A DNA stretch of 64,000 nucleotides from Pararge aegeria (taxonomy: Eukaryota > Arthropoda > Insecta > Lepidoptera > Nymphalidae): the NCBI RefSeq assembly GCF_905163445.1, contig NC_053193.1, forward strand, positions 3,162,001-3,226,000, given 5' to 3'. Both the position numbers and the translations under genes were made by a program. Below are positions 54,343-64,000 of the stretch, piece by piece. The notes under the pieces are model-generated. The model searched no databases, had not been told where the DNA came from, and was given only the letters and a program-made list of their open reading frames with translations. Numbering within the stretch: position 1 is the first letter of the stretch; each line of letters opens with the position of its first letter.

Positions 54343-54819
54343 ATACATTGGTTTTTATCTAAGAACTAGGTCCAAAGAATTATCTTAGGTGTTCTTAATA
54401 TGGGAGACACTTTGTTCTTGTGATCTTAAAACTGCACTAGCCAAACACTTTCAGTACACTACACTACCTCAAAAATATGAGTACTTCTGAATAGGCATTT
54501 TCTCACTATGTCCGCACTGTCTAGGAGCTAGACGGTATCGATTATGATAAAGCTTACTGGTCAAGATTAATGAAATTCATTAAAAATTGTACGCAACATT
54601 ATGCATAACAGCGTGCGTTGTGTGTGATATGATCCATATTTACAACTTCAATTAAAAATAGACCGCCCGTTCAGCTTAACGTTTGAATTAATGGGATACG
54701 AAAGCTTCATAGCGAACTTTGATATGCTTTTAAGTTCGTGGGCTATAAACCTGTAAGCGATTTATATTGAAACCGCGAGACTAAACAAAGTTAGTTAACT
54801 GTACTTATATAAGAAGCGG
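54343..54819. other. No gene or repeat recognised
   Basis: A+T-rich. Confidence 0.3.
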
Positions 54820-55126
54820 TGATAGCGCAGTGGGTAGGAGCTCGACTTCACTTTCGGGGAGCCGAGTTCGAATCCAAGCACGCACCTCCCAGTTTTCTAA
54901 GTTATGTGCGTTTTAAGCAATTAAAATATCACTTTCTTCGACGGTGAAGGAAAACGTCGTGAGGAAGAGAGAGAGTTCTACATAATGTTCTCAAAGGTAT
55001 GTGGAGTCCACCAATCCGCTCTGGTCCAGCGTGATGGACTAAGGTCTTAACCCCTTCTCATTGTGGGAGGAGACCCGTACCCTGTAGTGGGCCGATAATG
55101 GGTCGATATGACGATGATGATAAATA
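54820..55126 (+). repeat. SINE-2 copy, full length
   Basis: tRNA-like head with A box TAGCGCAGTGGGTAGGAG and B box GAGTTCGAATCC, body GGTGAAGGAAAACGTCGTGA, TCATTGTGGGAGGAGACCCG, end GATATGACGATGATGATA. Best copy of this family in the window. Confidence 0.8.
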
Positions 55127-55242
55127 TTATTGAAATATTATTTATTTATTTATTTATAAACTTTTTTCGTTTATTACGGTTTTTTACAAAACCCGTGAGA
55201 CCTATTATTTCCTAGGAAAAAAGAAAAGCACTATTTGGTGTA

Positions 55243-55396
55243 TAAATACACATAAATACTTAGAATATACATATAAACATCAAGACACCGAAAAACATTC
55301 ATGCTCATCACACAAACATTTTCCAGTTGTGGGAATCGAACCCACTGCCTTAGACTCAGAAAGCAGGGTCGCTGCAAACTGCGCCAATCGGCCGTC
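55243..55396 (-). repeat. SINE-1 copy, 3' end missing
   Basis: Head complement GGGAATCGAACCCACTGCC and half of the body only. Confidence 0.8.
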
Positions 55397-55533
55397 ACAC
55401 GTATATATCTACGTGTATATCACTGTAACTACTTTTTGTCTTTGGTGTACAATATGTATTCAATCATTCATAATCGGGGAGTATAATTCATGTGTCCAGA
55501 CTAGGCTAGCTGGCCAGCTGTGCAAAAGTAGTT

Positions 55534-56168
55534 AATAAAAGAAGTAGCAAAAGGATCACTTAATCTAATCAACGCGACACCGTCGTAATTTAATTAATAC
55601 TACCAGATATGTCGAGTTGAATTCTTTAAGTAATTAAAAACTTGCGAACATTAGGCTACGTTACGGCTACGGTTATTAAAGCCATCCTTAAGTTAGGGAC
55701 ATTTAAAGTTCACTTAGAAACTTACACTTACGCGGGAAGCGGTGTAGAAGCCACCCGGGTGGGTGGATAAACTTCTAACTGGTCGTTTTATTATCGGCCA
55801 ACGACAGATATCTAAGGCGAATAGAATTATAAATAATCTAGTCTTAAATTTGATACAGATTGAATTTACCAGTGCTATCCTTTTTCTTGTATACCCTGTA
55901 GATACTACTAAATTTAATTTTCCATCGGAATACTTCGAATTAGCATAATTATTAATAACCTTCTAAGGTTCGAAACGCACTAGAAGCAGGATGGGTGGAT
56001 AAACTTCATACTGGGTGGTTTATTATCAGCCAACGACAGATATCTAGTCTAGTCCAAAATGTGATACAGATTGAATTTAGTACTGCTATCCTTTTCCTTA
56101 TATTTCCTGTAGATAAGGGAAGCACTACAAAATTTAATCTATCATCTCAATATTTTGGATTATATTAA
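55534..56168 (+). repeat. Local duplication, first block (with internal tandem repeat)
   Basis: Shares ordered segments with 56728-57020: TTAAGTAATTAAAAA, GCTACGTTACGGCTACGGTT, ATTAAAGCCATCC, AAAGTTCACTTAGAAACTTA. Within it 55762-55945 and 55988-56168 are tandem relatives (GGGTGGATAAACTTC, CCAACGACAGATATCTA, GATACAGATTGAATTTA). Confidence 0.7.
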
Positions 56169-56267
56169 TTTTATAACGACAAAGACACCGGGAGGTAACT
56201 TAACAATGCAAGAAATGTATGAATGAAGAAATGTCATGAACATCTGTTGTTAAGCAAATTTTTTTTT

Positions 56268-56519
56268 TATATACTACGTCAATACACACATCGCCACCTA
56301 GCCCCAAAGTAAGCGTAGCTTGTGTTATGGGTACTAAGATGACTGATGAATATTTTTATGAATTAAATATACATAAATACTTAGAAAATACATATAAACA
56401 CCCAGACACTGAAAAACACTTATGCTCATCACACAAACATTTTCCAGTTGTGGGAATCGAACCCACGGCCTTGGACTCAGAAAGCAGGGTCGATGCCCAC
56501 TGCGCCAGTCGGCCGTCAA
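56268..56519 (-). repeat. SINE-1 copy between the duplicated blocks
   Basis: Complete minus-strand copy, head complement GGGAATCGAACCCACGGCC, GCACTGCGCCAGTCGGCC pattern. Confidence 0.88.
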
Positions 56520-56727
56520 ATATATTTAATTGTTTGTTTATTTATTTATTAAATAATAATTAATAGCGTATTTGTGACAAACCTAATCAATGTAATAAAA
56601 TATCTTGCCAATATGAATTTATATTTACCAAAAGTTTAATTATTTGCCCACTTAATAAAATCACTGTAACCAATTATTAACATCCGGCGTTAGGTAGTTC
56701 ATTGAAATATATACAGTAGTTAATAAC

Positions 56728-57020
56728 AGTACCTACTAGCAAAATAATCACCTAAACTTATCAACACGACACAGATGTAATTTAATTGATAATACAAGAC
56801 ATCTTGAGTTAAATTCTTTAAGTAATTAAAAAGTTACGAACATTATGCTACGTTACGGCTACGGTTATTAAAGCCATCCCAAAGTTAAGGACATGGATGT
56901 TCAATTTAAAGTTCACTTAGAAACTTACACTGGAAGCGGAGAAGAAGCAGGATGGGTGGATAAACTCCTATAAACTGATTGTTTTATTAACAGTAATGGA
57001 CTACGTATAGATATCTAACG
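56728..57020 (+). repeat. Local duplication, second block
   Basis: About 1,190 bp after the first block and in the same orientation, with substitutions and small indels. Confidence 0.7.
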
Positions 57021-57029
57021 AATTTAATA

Positions 57030-57470
57030 ATAAGGACTTCGACTTCACTTTCGGGGAGCCGAGTTCGAATCCCAGCACGCACCTCTAACTTATCTGTGTT
57101 ATATATTGCGTTTTAAGCTAATTCAAATTCAAGTTCAAAATTCAAATTCAAATTCAAAATTTCTTTATTCATGTAGGCCTATCACAGGCCTATCACTAAT
57201 GAAGCGTTCATACATGTTTGTTTAGATAATTGTAAGGGGATGGTGATAACTTCGTTCGCCAATTAATATTAGCAATTAATATATCACTTGCCTTAACAGT
57301 GAAGGAAAACATCGTAAGAAAACCTGGATGCCTGAGAGAGCTCCATAATGTTCTCAAAGGCGTGTAGTCTACTAGGCCAGCATGACTATCTACGGCCTTA
57401 CCCCTTCTCAATGTGGGAGGAGGCCTACGCACTGTAGTGGGCCGGTTATGGGTCGATATGATGATACTAT
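57030..57470 (+). repeat. SINE-2 copy interrupted by an LT-1 tail
   Basis: Head part GGGGAGCCGAGTTCGAATCC at left and body GAAGGAAAACATCGTAAGAA, GGGAGGAGGCCTACGCACTG at right. 57120-57234 is a minus-strand LT-1 tail (AAATTCAAATTCAAATTCAA then ATGTAGGCCTATCACAGG). Confidence 0.65.
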
Positions 57471-57637
57471 TCCCTGGACGGGAGGTTTCACCCTCTAATC
57501 ACCACGCTGGGGCAGACGGGTTGTTGATAGCAGAAGAAGTAGTAGTAGCACAGAGGACGCTGCTGCCCTCTCTCCGTTATATCCCCTCAGTAGTAAGACA
57601 CGCCGGAGGTCTCACCATCACATCACTCACCACCAAA

Positions 57638-58085
57638 ATTAAGTCTTATTTGCTCTACCTACTCCGCGAAAAGCAGGAGAATCTGTATGGTGTAATTTAT
57701 AATTTCTTCAATCCTTATACGCCAAACGGATCTTCGGATGTACCCTACGCAAGTTTCGCTCCGAAACCGGAGCATCCTCAGGTGATGTTGACTTTGAATG
57801 AATAATTGATTATTGTTAAGTCAACATCACCAGTGGGCAGTGGCGTGCATAGAGGGTATGCAGATGATATAAAATGAAGAAAATCTCCAGTATTAGTTAT
57901 AAATACTTGAGGGTAGGCATTTTATAACTCTTACAATGCCTATCCTTAAGTTTTTTATAGCTCGAACTGGAGATTTTCTTCATTTTATATCATCTGCGTA
58001 TCCTGTGCAAACCCTCTATGCACGCCACTGAACATCAACGGACTTTTTAACAATTATTATGAAATTAGGCTTAATTTTCATAATA
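57638..58085. mobile_element. MITE-2 copy carrying a nested MITE-1
   Basis: Left arm CTCCGCGAAAAGCAGGAGAA, CCTTATACGCCAAACGG and centre GCTCCGAAACCGGAGCATCC; right end TTAGGCTTAATTTTCATAAT. The element is interrupted by MITE-1 at 57838-58030. Confidence 0.65.
57838..58030. mobile_element. MITE-1 copy, palindromic form, 193 bp
   Basis: Ends CAGTGGCGTGCATAGAGGGT and the complement of CCTCTATGCACGCCACTG. The arms stay complementary for about 90 bp (GATATAAAATGAAGAAAATC and its complement), so the whole element folds back. Other MITE-1 copies in the window lack this second arm. Confidence 0.85.
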
Positions 58086-58411
58086 TATCATGGATTTCCG
58101 CAAAGTAACGCGTGCTTCTATTCAACGCCGGAGGTCGACAAAAATGTAACGTACAACAACTAGAATTCAGATTCTAGATAACACAGTTGCTAAAGTTTTA
58201 TTGAGTTTCATAAAACTACACCCGACACAATAGTAGGTAGCTGGGGTAGCTACTCCAGAACCTAGTTCCAACTCGAAGCATGTCTACAAACTTCGCAACT
58301 TTCATAATATTTATGCATAGGTAAGTAAAGTAAGGTGGCCCATTTAGAGTGCCCTATGAATGATTTATAACAGTCTGTCTGTCTGGAGTAGGATCGAGAT
58401 TGGGTGTTCAA

Positions 58412-58925
58412 CCATACTAATCCTACTATCCCTATCCCTCCCTACTAATATATGATTGTAAGTTTGTTTGTTACGCTTTTACGAGAAAACTGCTTAACCG
58501 ATCATCATGAAACTTTGCACACATATACCTGGAGGTATCAGAAGAAACATAGGACACTTTAATCCCGAAATTAATCTTAGTTCTTTTGGGAGAGGTGATC
58601 AAAGTCAATCAATCACGCAAAAACGGCTGAACGGGTTTGGATGAAATTCGGCGTGCATTTAGGTAGCCTTTGACGTAAAAAAGGGCATAGGACATACCTT
58701 TTATCCCGATTCCTCAAGTAGCTCCCTAGGGAAAATTTAAAATTGTTTACGGGCTAAGCCGCGGGCAGACAGCTTTGAAATTTGGTATGCATGTCACCTT
58801 TGCTATTGAAAAAGAAATGTACTTTATATACCGATATCTCAAATAGTTACCGCGGTAGGATTAAAAATTGTTAACGAACGAAGGTTAAGAAACAATTCTG
58901 AAGTCCACGCAGACAAAGTCGCAGA
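58412..58925 (+). repeat. Hel-1 copy, rearranged 3' part
   Basis: CCCTATCCCTCCCTACTAAT, GTAAGTTTGTTTGTTACGC and GGGAGAGGTGATC, then diverges; the end AAGTCGCAGACAAAAA is incomplete and lacks CTAG. Confidence 0.55.
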
Positions 58926-59075
58926 CAAAAAAAAACAACCGGCTAAGTTTGTTGTAGGCTTCTTCTTAGACCAGGGCGCGTTTGGAACCCTCGTATAGCT
59001 TTAGTTTTAAGTTGACAAATTTAGTTATCGCCGTCAACTCACTTCTATGTTATATTTCACATGTAATGTACATAT

Positions 59076-59210
59076 CAAAAGTGCCATATATATGTTCCTA
59101 TTTGAATAAAGAAATATTTGACTTTGACTTTGTCTATGACAGAAGCTAGCACTAATATAAATGTGAAAGTGTGTTAGTTTCTTTTTTTGTTTACGATACT
59201 TATTTATACT
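59076..59210 (+). repeat. LINE 3' tail and adjacent short repeat
   Basis: TCAAAAGTGCCATATATATG to ATTTGACTTTGACTTTG, followed by CTAGCACTAATATAAATGTG. Confidence 0.5.
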
Positions 59211-59459
59211 TTTTTTGCGCTATACCTCAGCAACCGATCGACTTCATGTTTGGCATAGAGTTATATATGGGAACTATTTTTGGTCATATCTGCGAAGGGG
59301 GAACGGGAAACGGGAACATTCGATATTTACACTAAATTTCGTACTTACTTCACGTCCTAAAAAAGCATCCAGACGACATACCGGGGAACACCGCGAGGCG
59401 CAGCTAGGTCTAAAGAATATTATAAATGAGAAATTGTGGTGGTTTGTGCTTCTTTCACG

Positions 59460-59663
59460 CCCTGCGTGGGTTCGATTCCCACAACTGGAAAATGTTTGTG
59501 TGATGAGCTTGAATGTTTGTCAGTGTCAATATTTTAAGTATTTATGTATATTAAAAATATTCATCAGTTGTCTTAGTACCCATAACACAAGCTACGCTTA
59601 CTTTGGAGCTGGATGGCTATGTATGAATTGTCGTAGTATATTTATTTATATTTATTTTATTTA
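59460..59663 (+). repeat. SINE-1 copy, A box lost
   Basis: Starts at CGTGGGTTCGATTCCCACAA; rest complete to GTCGTAGTATATTTATTTAT. Confidence 0.85.
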
Positions 59664-59681
59664 AAGATCGCGGGCAATATA

Positions 59682-59909
59682 ATAAATAAATATTACTAAG
59701 ATATTATGGATACTAAGATAGCTGATGAATATTATTAATATAATTGATGAATATTAGATAAATACTTACAATTTACAGATAAACACCCAGACACTGAAAA
59801 ACATTCATGTTCATCACACAAACATTTTTCCATTTTTTGGGAATGGAACCCACGGCCTTGGACGCAGAAAGCAGGGTCGCTGCCCACTGCGCCAACCGGC
59901 TGTCAAATG
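59682..59909 (-). repeat. SINE-1 copy
   Basis: Minus orientation; the 3' half is worn, the head GTTGGCGCAGTGGGCAGCGA is good. Inverted partner of the copy just to its left. Confidence 0.8.
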
Positions 59910-60010
59910 TGCAATTTGCGATGTCAGCATTATCACTGGACATACGAATACGCCCTGGGTCTTACATATAAATCCTTCGTTATACCTATTAATAGTTAAA
60001 GTAGAAGTAT

Positions 60011-60215
60011 AAACTTTCTGAGAATCTGTGTGGTGTAATTTATAATTTCTTCAATCCTTATACTCCACACCAAAAAGAACTTCGGTAATGTACACTCTAC
60101 GCACGTTTCGCTACGAAACCGGAGCATCCTCAGGAGATGTTGTCTTTACCGTGAATAATTGTTAAAAAGTTCAGATTCTTCTGCTTTTCGCGGACTATAG
60201 CAAATTAAGCTTAAT
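60011..60215. repeat. MITE-2 remnant
   Basis: AATCCTTATACTCCACACC, ACGAAACCGGAGCATCCTCA and GGACTATAGCAAATTAAGCT. The left terminal repeat is lost. Confidence 0.65.
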
Positions 60216-60235
60216 TTCCGCAAAGTATCGCCTGC

Positions 60236-61503
60236 GTCTCCTATGTCTTTAGAAAAAAAATGTTTCACTAACTCTTAGGTGATAACTATGGGTGAAATGT
60301 TAATGAATGCCTAGGAATCTCCTTAGTTTAGGCGTTACTTGGCATAAAGGCCTAACCTTGTTCGTCATTAGTGAAAACGGCCAGTAGTGTCGTAACTTCG
60401 ACATTAAGAATGTCAACAAACAAACCGTAACTTATTCTTTTGACCGTAACAAATCGGACCTTGGAAAACGATTAGTAGTAAAATACTATTGAAAGATCTT
60501 GTGTAACAGTATTCAAGAAGTGAATTAGATATTAAAGGAGCTACTTTACTTGATTTACGAGGTTCATCAGGTTTAAACTGAATACCATTATTTTTATTGT
60601 AAATGGTTAAAATGAGTCTATCAGCAAAATGATATTAGCAAAGTTTTATTGGCAAATCAAAGTGTGGAGAGACTGGCCACAATTAAGTGACAACCGGCAC
60701 CGGCGGCTTAACGTGCTCCCCGAGGCACGCGGGCTGACACCGCCAACTACCTTATTCCAGATGGAACCGAAAATTATTAAAAAAACCGCAAAAAGTTCTA
60801 CGAAACGTGGCCGAGAATTTCGTGCACGTCAAGAAACGTAATTTATTATAATTCCACGCTTCAAATAAAATTATTGCTACCATGTTCTACATCAGAGATT
60901 CCTAAATGGTGGTCCGCAGAATCCTTAGGTTCCGCGAACGCACTGCACTACGGAGTTATATTGTATTGATTTGTGTTATAATAATTATTTAAGGGAAATT
61001 AGAACCTCTGTGATTTTAAACTCGATGTAACTAAATGCTTCACGATCAAGTAGGAGACGGATTTATAGGCATATTGTTTCCTATTTAATTTACCTAGGAA
61101 ACCAAATAATATCTAGAAAAAGAAACAAACACATAAATGTATAGGACAGAGTGTGATAGAAAATATTATGCAATTTTTTTTACCTATTCTAGATACCATG
61201 GAAACTAAATAATAAACCTTACATTTACCCTAAGTTCTGATACTCTACATCCACGTTGGCTACTTTTCAGAAGTCACACTTCTGCCGTGTGTGAATAAAT
61301 TGCACAGGATTTTTTTTATTATTATTATTATTAAAACTTTAGGTAAACCAAAAGCTCTGTATAACATTCCATGAATCACTGCCTATTAATCGACGCAATA
61401 GCAAACAATGAACGTGAGTCGTAACTCGTAACGCATACCGTAATCATAAATACCGCCAATTGGAAAGAACTAACATAGTTATCGTGGCGGTAAACTGTTA
61501 TAG
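60236..61503. other. No gene recognised
   Basis: A small G+C-richer patch at 60687-60760 (CACCGGCGGCTTAACGTGCT, CGAGGCACGCGGGCTGACAC) resembles a LINE 3' end also hinted at 14700. An ATT microsatellite lies at 61317-61334. The 70-codon frame here is not convincing. Confidence 0.35.
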
Positions 61504-61642
61504 CCAGGGTTTTCGACCAGGGTATGCATAAAACAGGTAGATGGCATAAAATGGAAAGAATCGGCCCCAAGCCTCAATAAGAGTTATACAAAATAATTTG
61601 GGTATGCAGTGCTTTTGTGCATGTATGAAGTGCACGCAACTG
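61504..61642 (+). repeat. MITE-1 copy with worn ends
   Basis: GACCAGGGTATGCATAAAAC, TATGCAGTGCTTTTGTGCAT and GAAGTGCACGCAACTGG. Confidence 0.6.
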
Positions 61643-61839
61643 GTTAAAGCTTACCTTAACTTATCTTACTCTTTCTTCTTCTTACCAACTAGAGCAACTC
61701 TTAAAGACTTCGATTAAAGAGTTATGTGCGTTTTAAGCAATTAAATATCTGGAAAACATTGTGAAGAAACCTAGTTCATTTATATAAGACAAATACTTAT
61801 AAAATACGGGTAAAATGCATTACATTTTTTTTTTTATTG

Positions 61840-61985
61840 TTAAAATTGTAATACCAAACAGATGGCCCACCTGATTATAAGTGGAGAACCATCGACTGTA
61901 AACAGAGGAAAATTTCGCAGGGCATGCCAGGAACACGTCCTGCAACGTGCCACACTGTTTGGAAGAGCTCTGTCACAAAAAGTTG
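61840..61985 (+). repeat. Family J repeat
   Basis: GATGGCCCACCTGATTATAA, GTGGAGAACCATCGAC, GGGCATGCCAGGAACACGTC. Shows the uninterrupted form of the site occupied at 62873. Confidence 0.55.
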
Positions 61986-62777
61986 CACTACTGCTAGTTT
62001 AAACTAGTTTACTATTCGCCTCATATTCTACGAAGTTTCGGTAAAGTAAATCTCATCCCACAAAACCACAATAGAGCTGAACGCTTCATTGCGTCAAAGT
62101 CTGACGAACTCCGGCATTGGCACGCTCGATCGCCGCTAAAGAAACTCGATTGAACGAAAATAAATCTTGCGACATCTTGGGGTTTCAGTTAAGCTTGACT
62201 CGAAAAAAAAAAATTAAATAAAGTGATATTTAATGTTTATCATCTTTTAGTAGCTCCATTTACGTGTTTGGATCAAATTTAAAAGTGCAAGGTTTTAGAA
62301 TGATCTTAAATTTAGAACATTTGACTTTGATATATTTTTAAAAATGTGGTTTCCGATAATCTTACAATATTGCGATTTGTAAGAACTCACTTATCAAGTC
62401 GCAAACTAGCCTTTCTTTGGCTAGTTAAAATCATTAATCTACTATACTGTCTGTATAGTTTCTACCGTATCAAAATTACCTTTAATTTAAAGCCAACACA
62501 TACATTTGTGAAGTATTGGCTTTTTTACTATCCCGAGGAGAGGCGCTTATAATTAAAACAGTAAACAGTAATTCAACTGAATGCAGTAAAACAAGACATT
62601 AGTGCTTTTAATATCCGCGCTTACGTGCGCTTTAGTCAAGTAATAAAGCAGAAGACAAAGATAAACCGGATCAAATAAATGCTAAATTTATATGGTATAC
62701 TCGGTTTACTCGGTGAGTCGAAAAGTAAACTATAACGCATAACTTCAATCGGCACCTATGTATTATATATAATGTAA
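61986..62777. other. No gene or repeat recognised
   Basis: A+T-rich; short frames only. Confidence 0.3.
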
Positions 62778-63420
62778 TAAATTATTTACTGACGAAACAA
62801 ATTACCCACCTGAGGGTAAGTGGAAAATCATCGCTTATAAAAAGAACACTTGACAAGGCATGCCAGGAACACCTTTTTTTTTTTTGCGTTGTGTAAAAAC
62901 TTTATTGCTACTGACCCTTGGGAATGTGGGATCCCCCCTGTAAAGAGCGTATAACCAAACTAAAAATCACCACAGCATGTCCCTGTTGTTGTCTTTGTTA
63001 GACGCCCGGGGAACCCGTTGTTTACCTCCCGGACGTCTACCAACCGCCCCAACAGATTGCTGGGGGCTCCCGCGCTGAGAGTATCAGGACAGCTTGAGGA
63101 CCCAACCGTAGAGAGGCTTGTGTAGTGACGAGTAGCTAGCCCAATAGCTACCCGCCGCCTACCAAGAGAAGCAGGCGGGCGGTAAAAAGCCGCAGTTTTC
63201 CCACCTGTCTACGCCGGAGCGAATGCGCGTCTGGAGCCTCTTCACGCTCTTCCTTTTGCGAAACGAATGCAAAAAACACGCCCCACCAAGTGCCGCCTTT
63301 TATCTATCAACCAGAGACGTAGGTGTTAAACCCCATGTCCCAGTTATTATACCGGCAACAACTCCTTTCAGACCGGAACACAGCAATGCAGCTTAGCGGT
63401 AGAAAGAATCATGGCGGTAT
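62778..63420 (+). repeat. Family J repeat split by a retrocopy
   Basis: Left part to CATGCCAGGAACAC, right part from AACACGCCCCACCAAGTG. The two halves join to the order seen at 61840 and 29340. Confidence 0.6.
62873..63274 (-). mobile_element. Poly(A) retrocopy, 5'-truncated, about 400 bp
   Basis: On the minus strand the insert ends AGCAATAAAGTTTTTACACA then a run of A, with AATAAA about 20 bases before the run. AACAC is repeated at both edges (62868-62872, 63275-63279). The body is G+C-rich (GGCGGGTAGCTATTGGGCTA, GGGTTCCCCGGGCGTC). The GTTCCCCGGACGTC-type motif also occurs near 47660. Most likely the 3' end of a LINE; a processed host transcript is possible. Confidence 0.7.
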
Positions 63421-63439
63421 ACGGTATACTTCCGCAAGC

Positions 63440-63932
63440 ACTATCACATTAAAGGTCTATACTAGTAATCCTTATCCTAACTCTCCGTACTAATCCTTAT
63501 CCTTACTAATATTATAAATGTGAATGTAAGTTTGTTTGTTACGCTTTTACGCAAAAACTACTTAGCCGATCATCATGAAACTTTGTACACATATTCTTTG
63601 AAGTATTAGAAGTAATATAGGATACTTTTTATCCCGACATGAAGCTCGGTTCTCTTGGGAGAGGGGATGAAAGTGTTTGACGATTTATACCATAACTCTG
63701 ACAAATTATAACCGATTTAAATAATTATTTTTGTACTATAGAGGTTATAATATGTGTTTAATTTTGTCCAAACTGTGGTTGGAGATAGAGGACAGAACTC
63801 CTCAGCGGACAGAAGTAAACCTCTCATTGCTTAGCGATACTGAGTACTTTAATTTTTTTAGAACTACAAATAAATTTAATGCCAAATCAAAAAACAAAAT
63901 CAAACGCAGAAGAAGTCGCTGGCAAAAGCTAG
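63440..63932 (+). repeat. Hel-1 (Helitron-like) copy
   Basis: TCCTTATCCTTACTAATATT then ATAAATGTGAATGTAAG, GGGAGAGGGGATGAAAG, AAATCAAACGCAGAAGAAGT and the end GCTAG before T. Confidence 0.65.
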
Positions 63933-64000
63933 TAAATAATGAATTAGAGCGTGGCTTTTTATATCGATACTATTATATAAAAGCGTTTTCATTCAATCGT

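Overview
Eukaryotic, A+T-rich, repeat-dominated DNA, almost certainly from a lepidopteran (moth or butterfly) and most likely intergenic or intronic. This rests on the mixture of mobile elements: BEL/Pao LTR elements, PHD-finger CR1/Jockey-type LINEs, several tRNA-headed SINEs, Helitron-like repeats ending CTAG before a T, and hAT and piggyBac-type MITEs. No host gene can be supported. The only candidate unique coding sequence is a small G+C-rich island at about 42.76-43.03 kb.

Layout. 1-2998: the 5' part of a minus-strand BEL/Pao retrotransposon (copy A) that leaves the window. It is inserted in ORF2 of a minus-strand CR1/Jockey-type LINE (2999 to about 5755; ORF1 at 4484-5545). 5.8-31 kb: a mosaic of SINEs, LINE tails, Helitron-like repeats and MITEs, a short hAT transposon (7139-8023), a piggyBac-type MITE (15375-15915) and a 44-bp minisatellite (27811-28994). 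32192-39463: a complete, apparently very young BEL/Pao element (copy B) with two LTRs that look identical over 506 bp, a 5-bp target duplication (AAAAG), a primer-binding site matching tRNA-Tyr, and one uninterrupted 1,791-codon gag-pol frame. 39.5-45 kb: the most repeat-poor stretch. 45-64 kb: dense SINE/LINE/MITE mosaic again, with a longer hAT copy (50846-52514) that keeps part of its transposase and carries a 255-bp internal tandem duplication.

Family labels used below are local names, not database names. SINE-1: tRNA-like head with TGGCGCAGTGGG (A box) and GGTTCGATTCC (B box), about 255 bp, ending GTCGTAGTATATTTATTT. SINE-2: tRNA-like head, about 300 bp, ending in an ATG/TGA microsatellite. 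SINE-3: tRNA-like head with GGGTTTGATTCC, about 250 bp. Hel-1 and Hel-2: Helitron-like repeats. LT-1 to LT-4: 3' ends of different LINEs. MITE-1: hAT-type with CAGTGGCGTGC ends. MITE-2: foldback element with TTATGAAAATTAAGC ends. MITE-3: AAGTTATACTT ends. Family J: an unclassified repeat.

How the parts relate. Only BEL copy B looks capable of encoding its own mobility proteins. The LINE tails are the likely kind of machinery that moved the SINEs. The hAT pair shows decay from an element with part of its transposase to a short passive derivative. Nested insertions give relative ages: BEL A is younger than the CR1-like LINE, the SINE-1 at 45217 is younger than LT-3, MITE-1 at 10941 is younger than Hel-1, and a poly(A) retrocopy at 62873 is younger than the family J repeat. 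All similarities are by eye from the sequence; no search was run.
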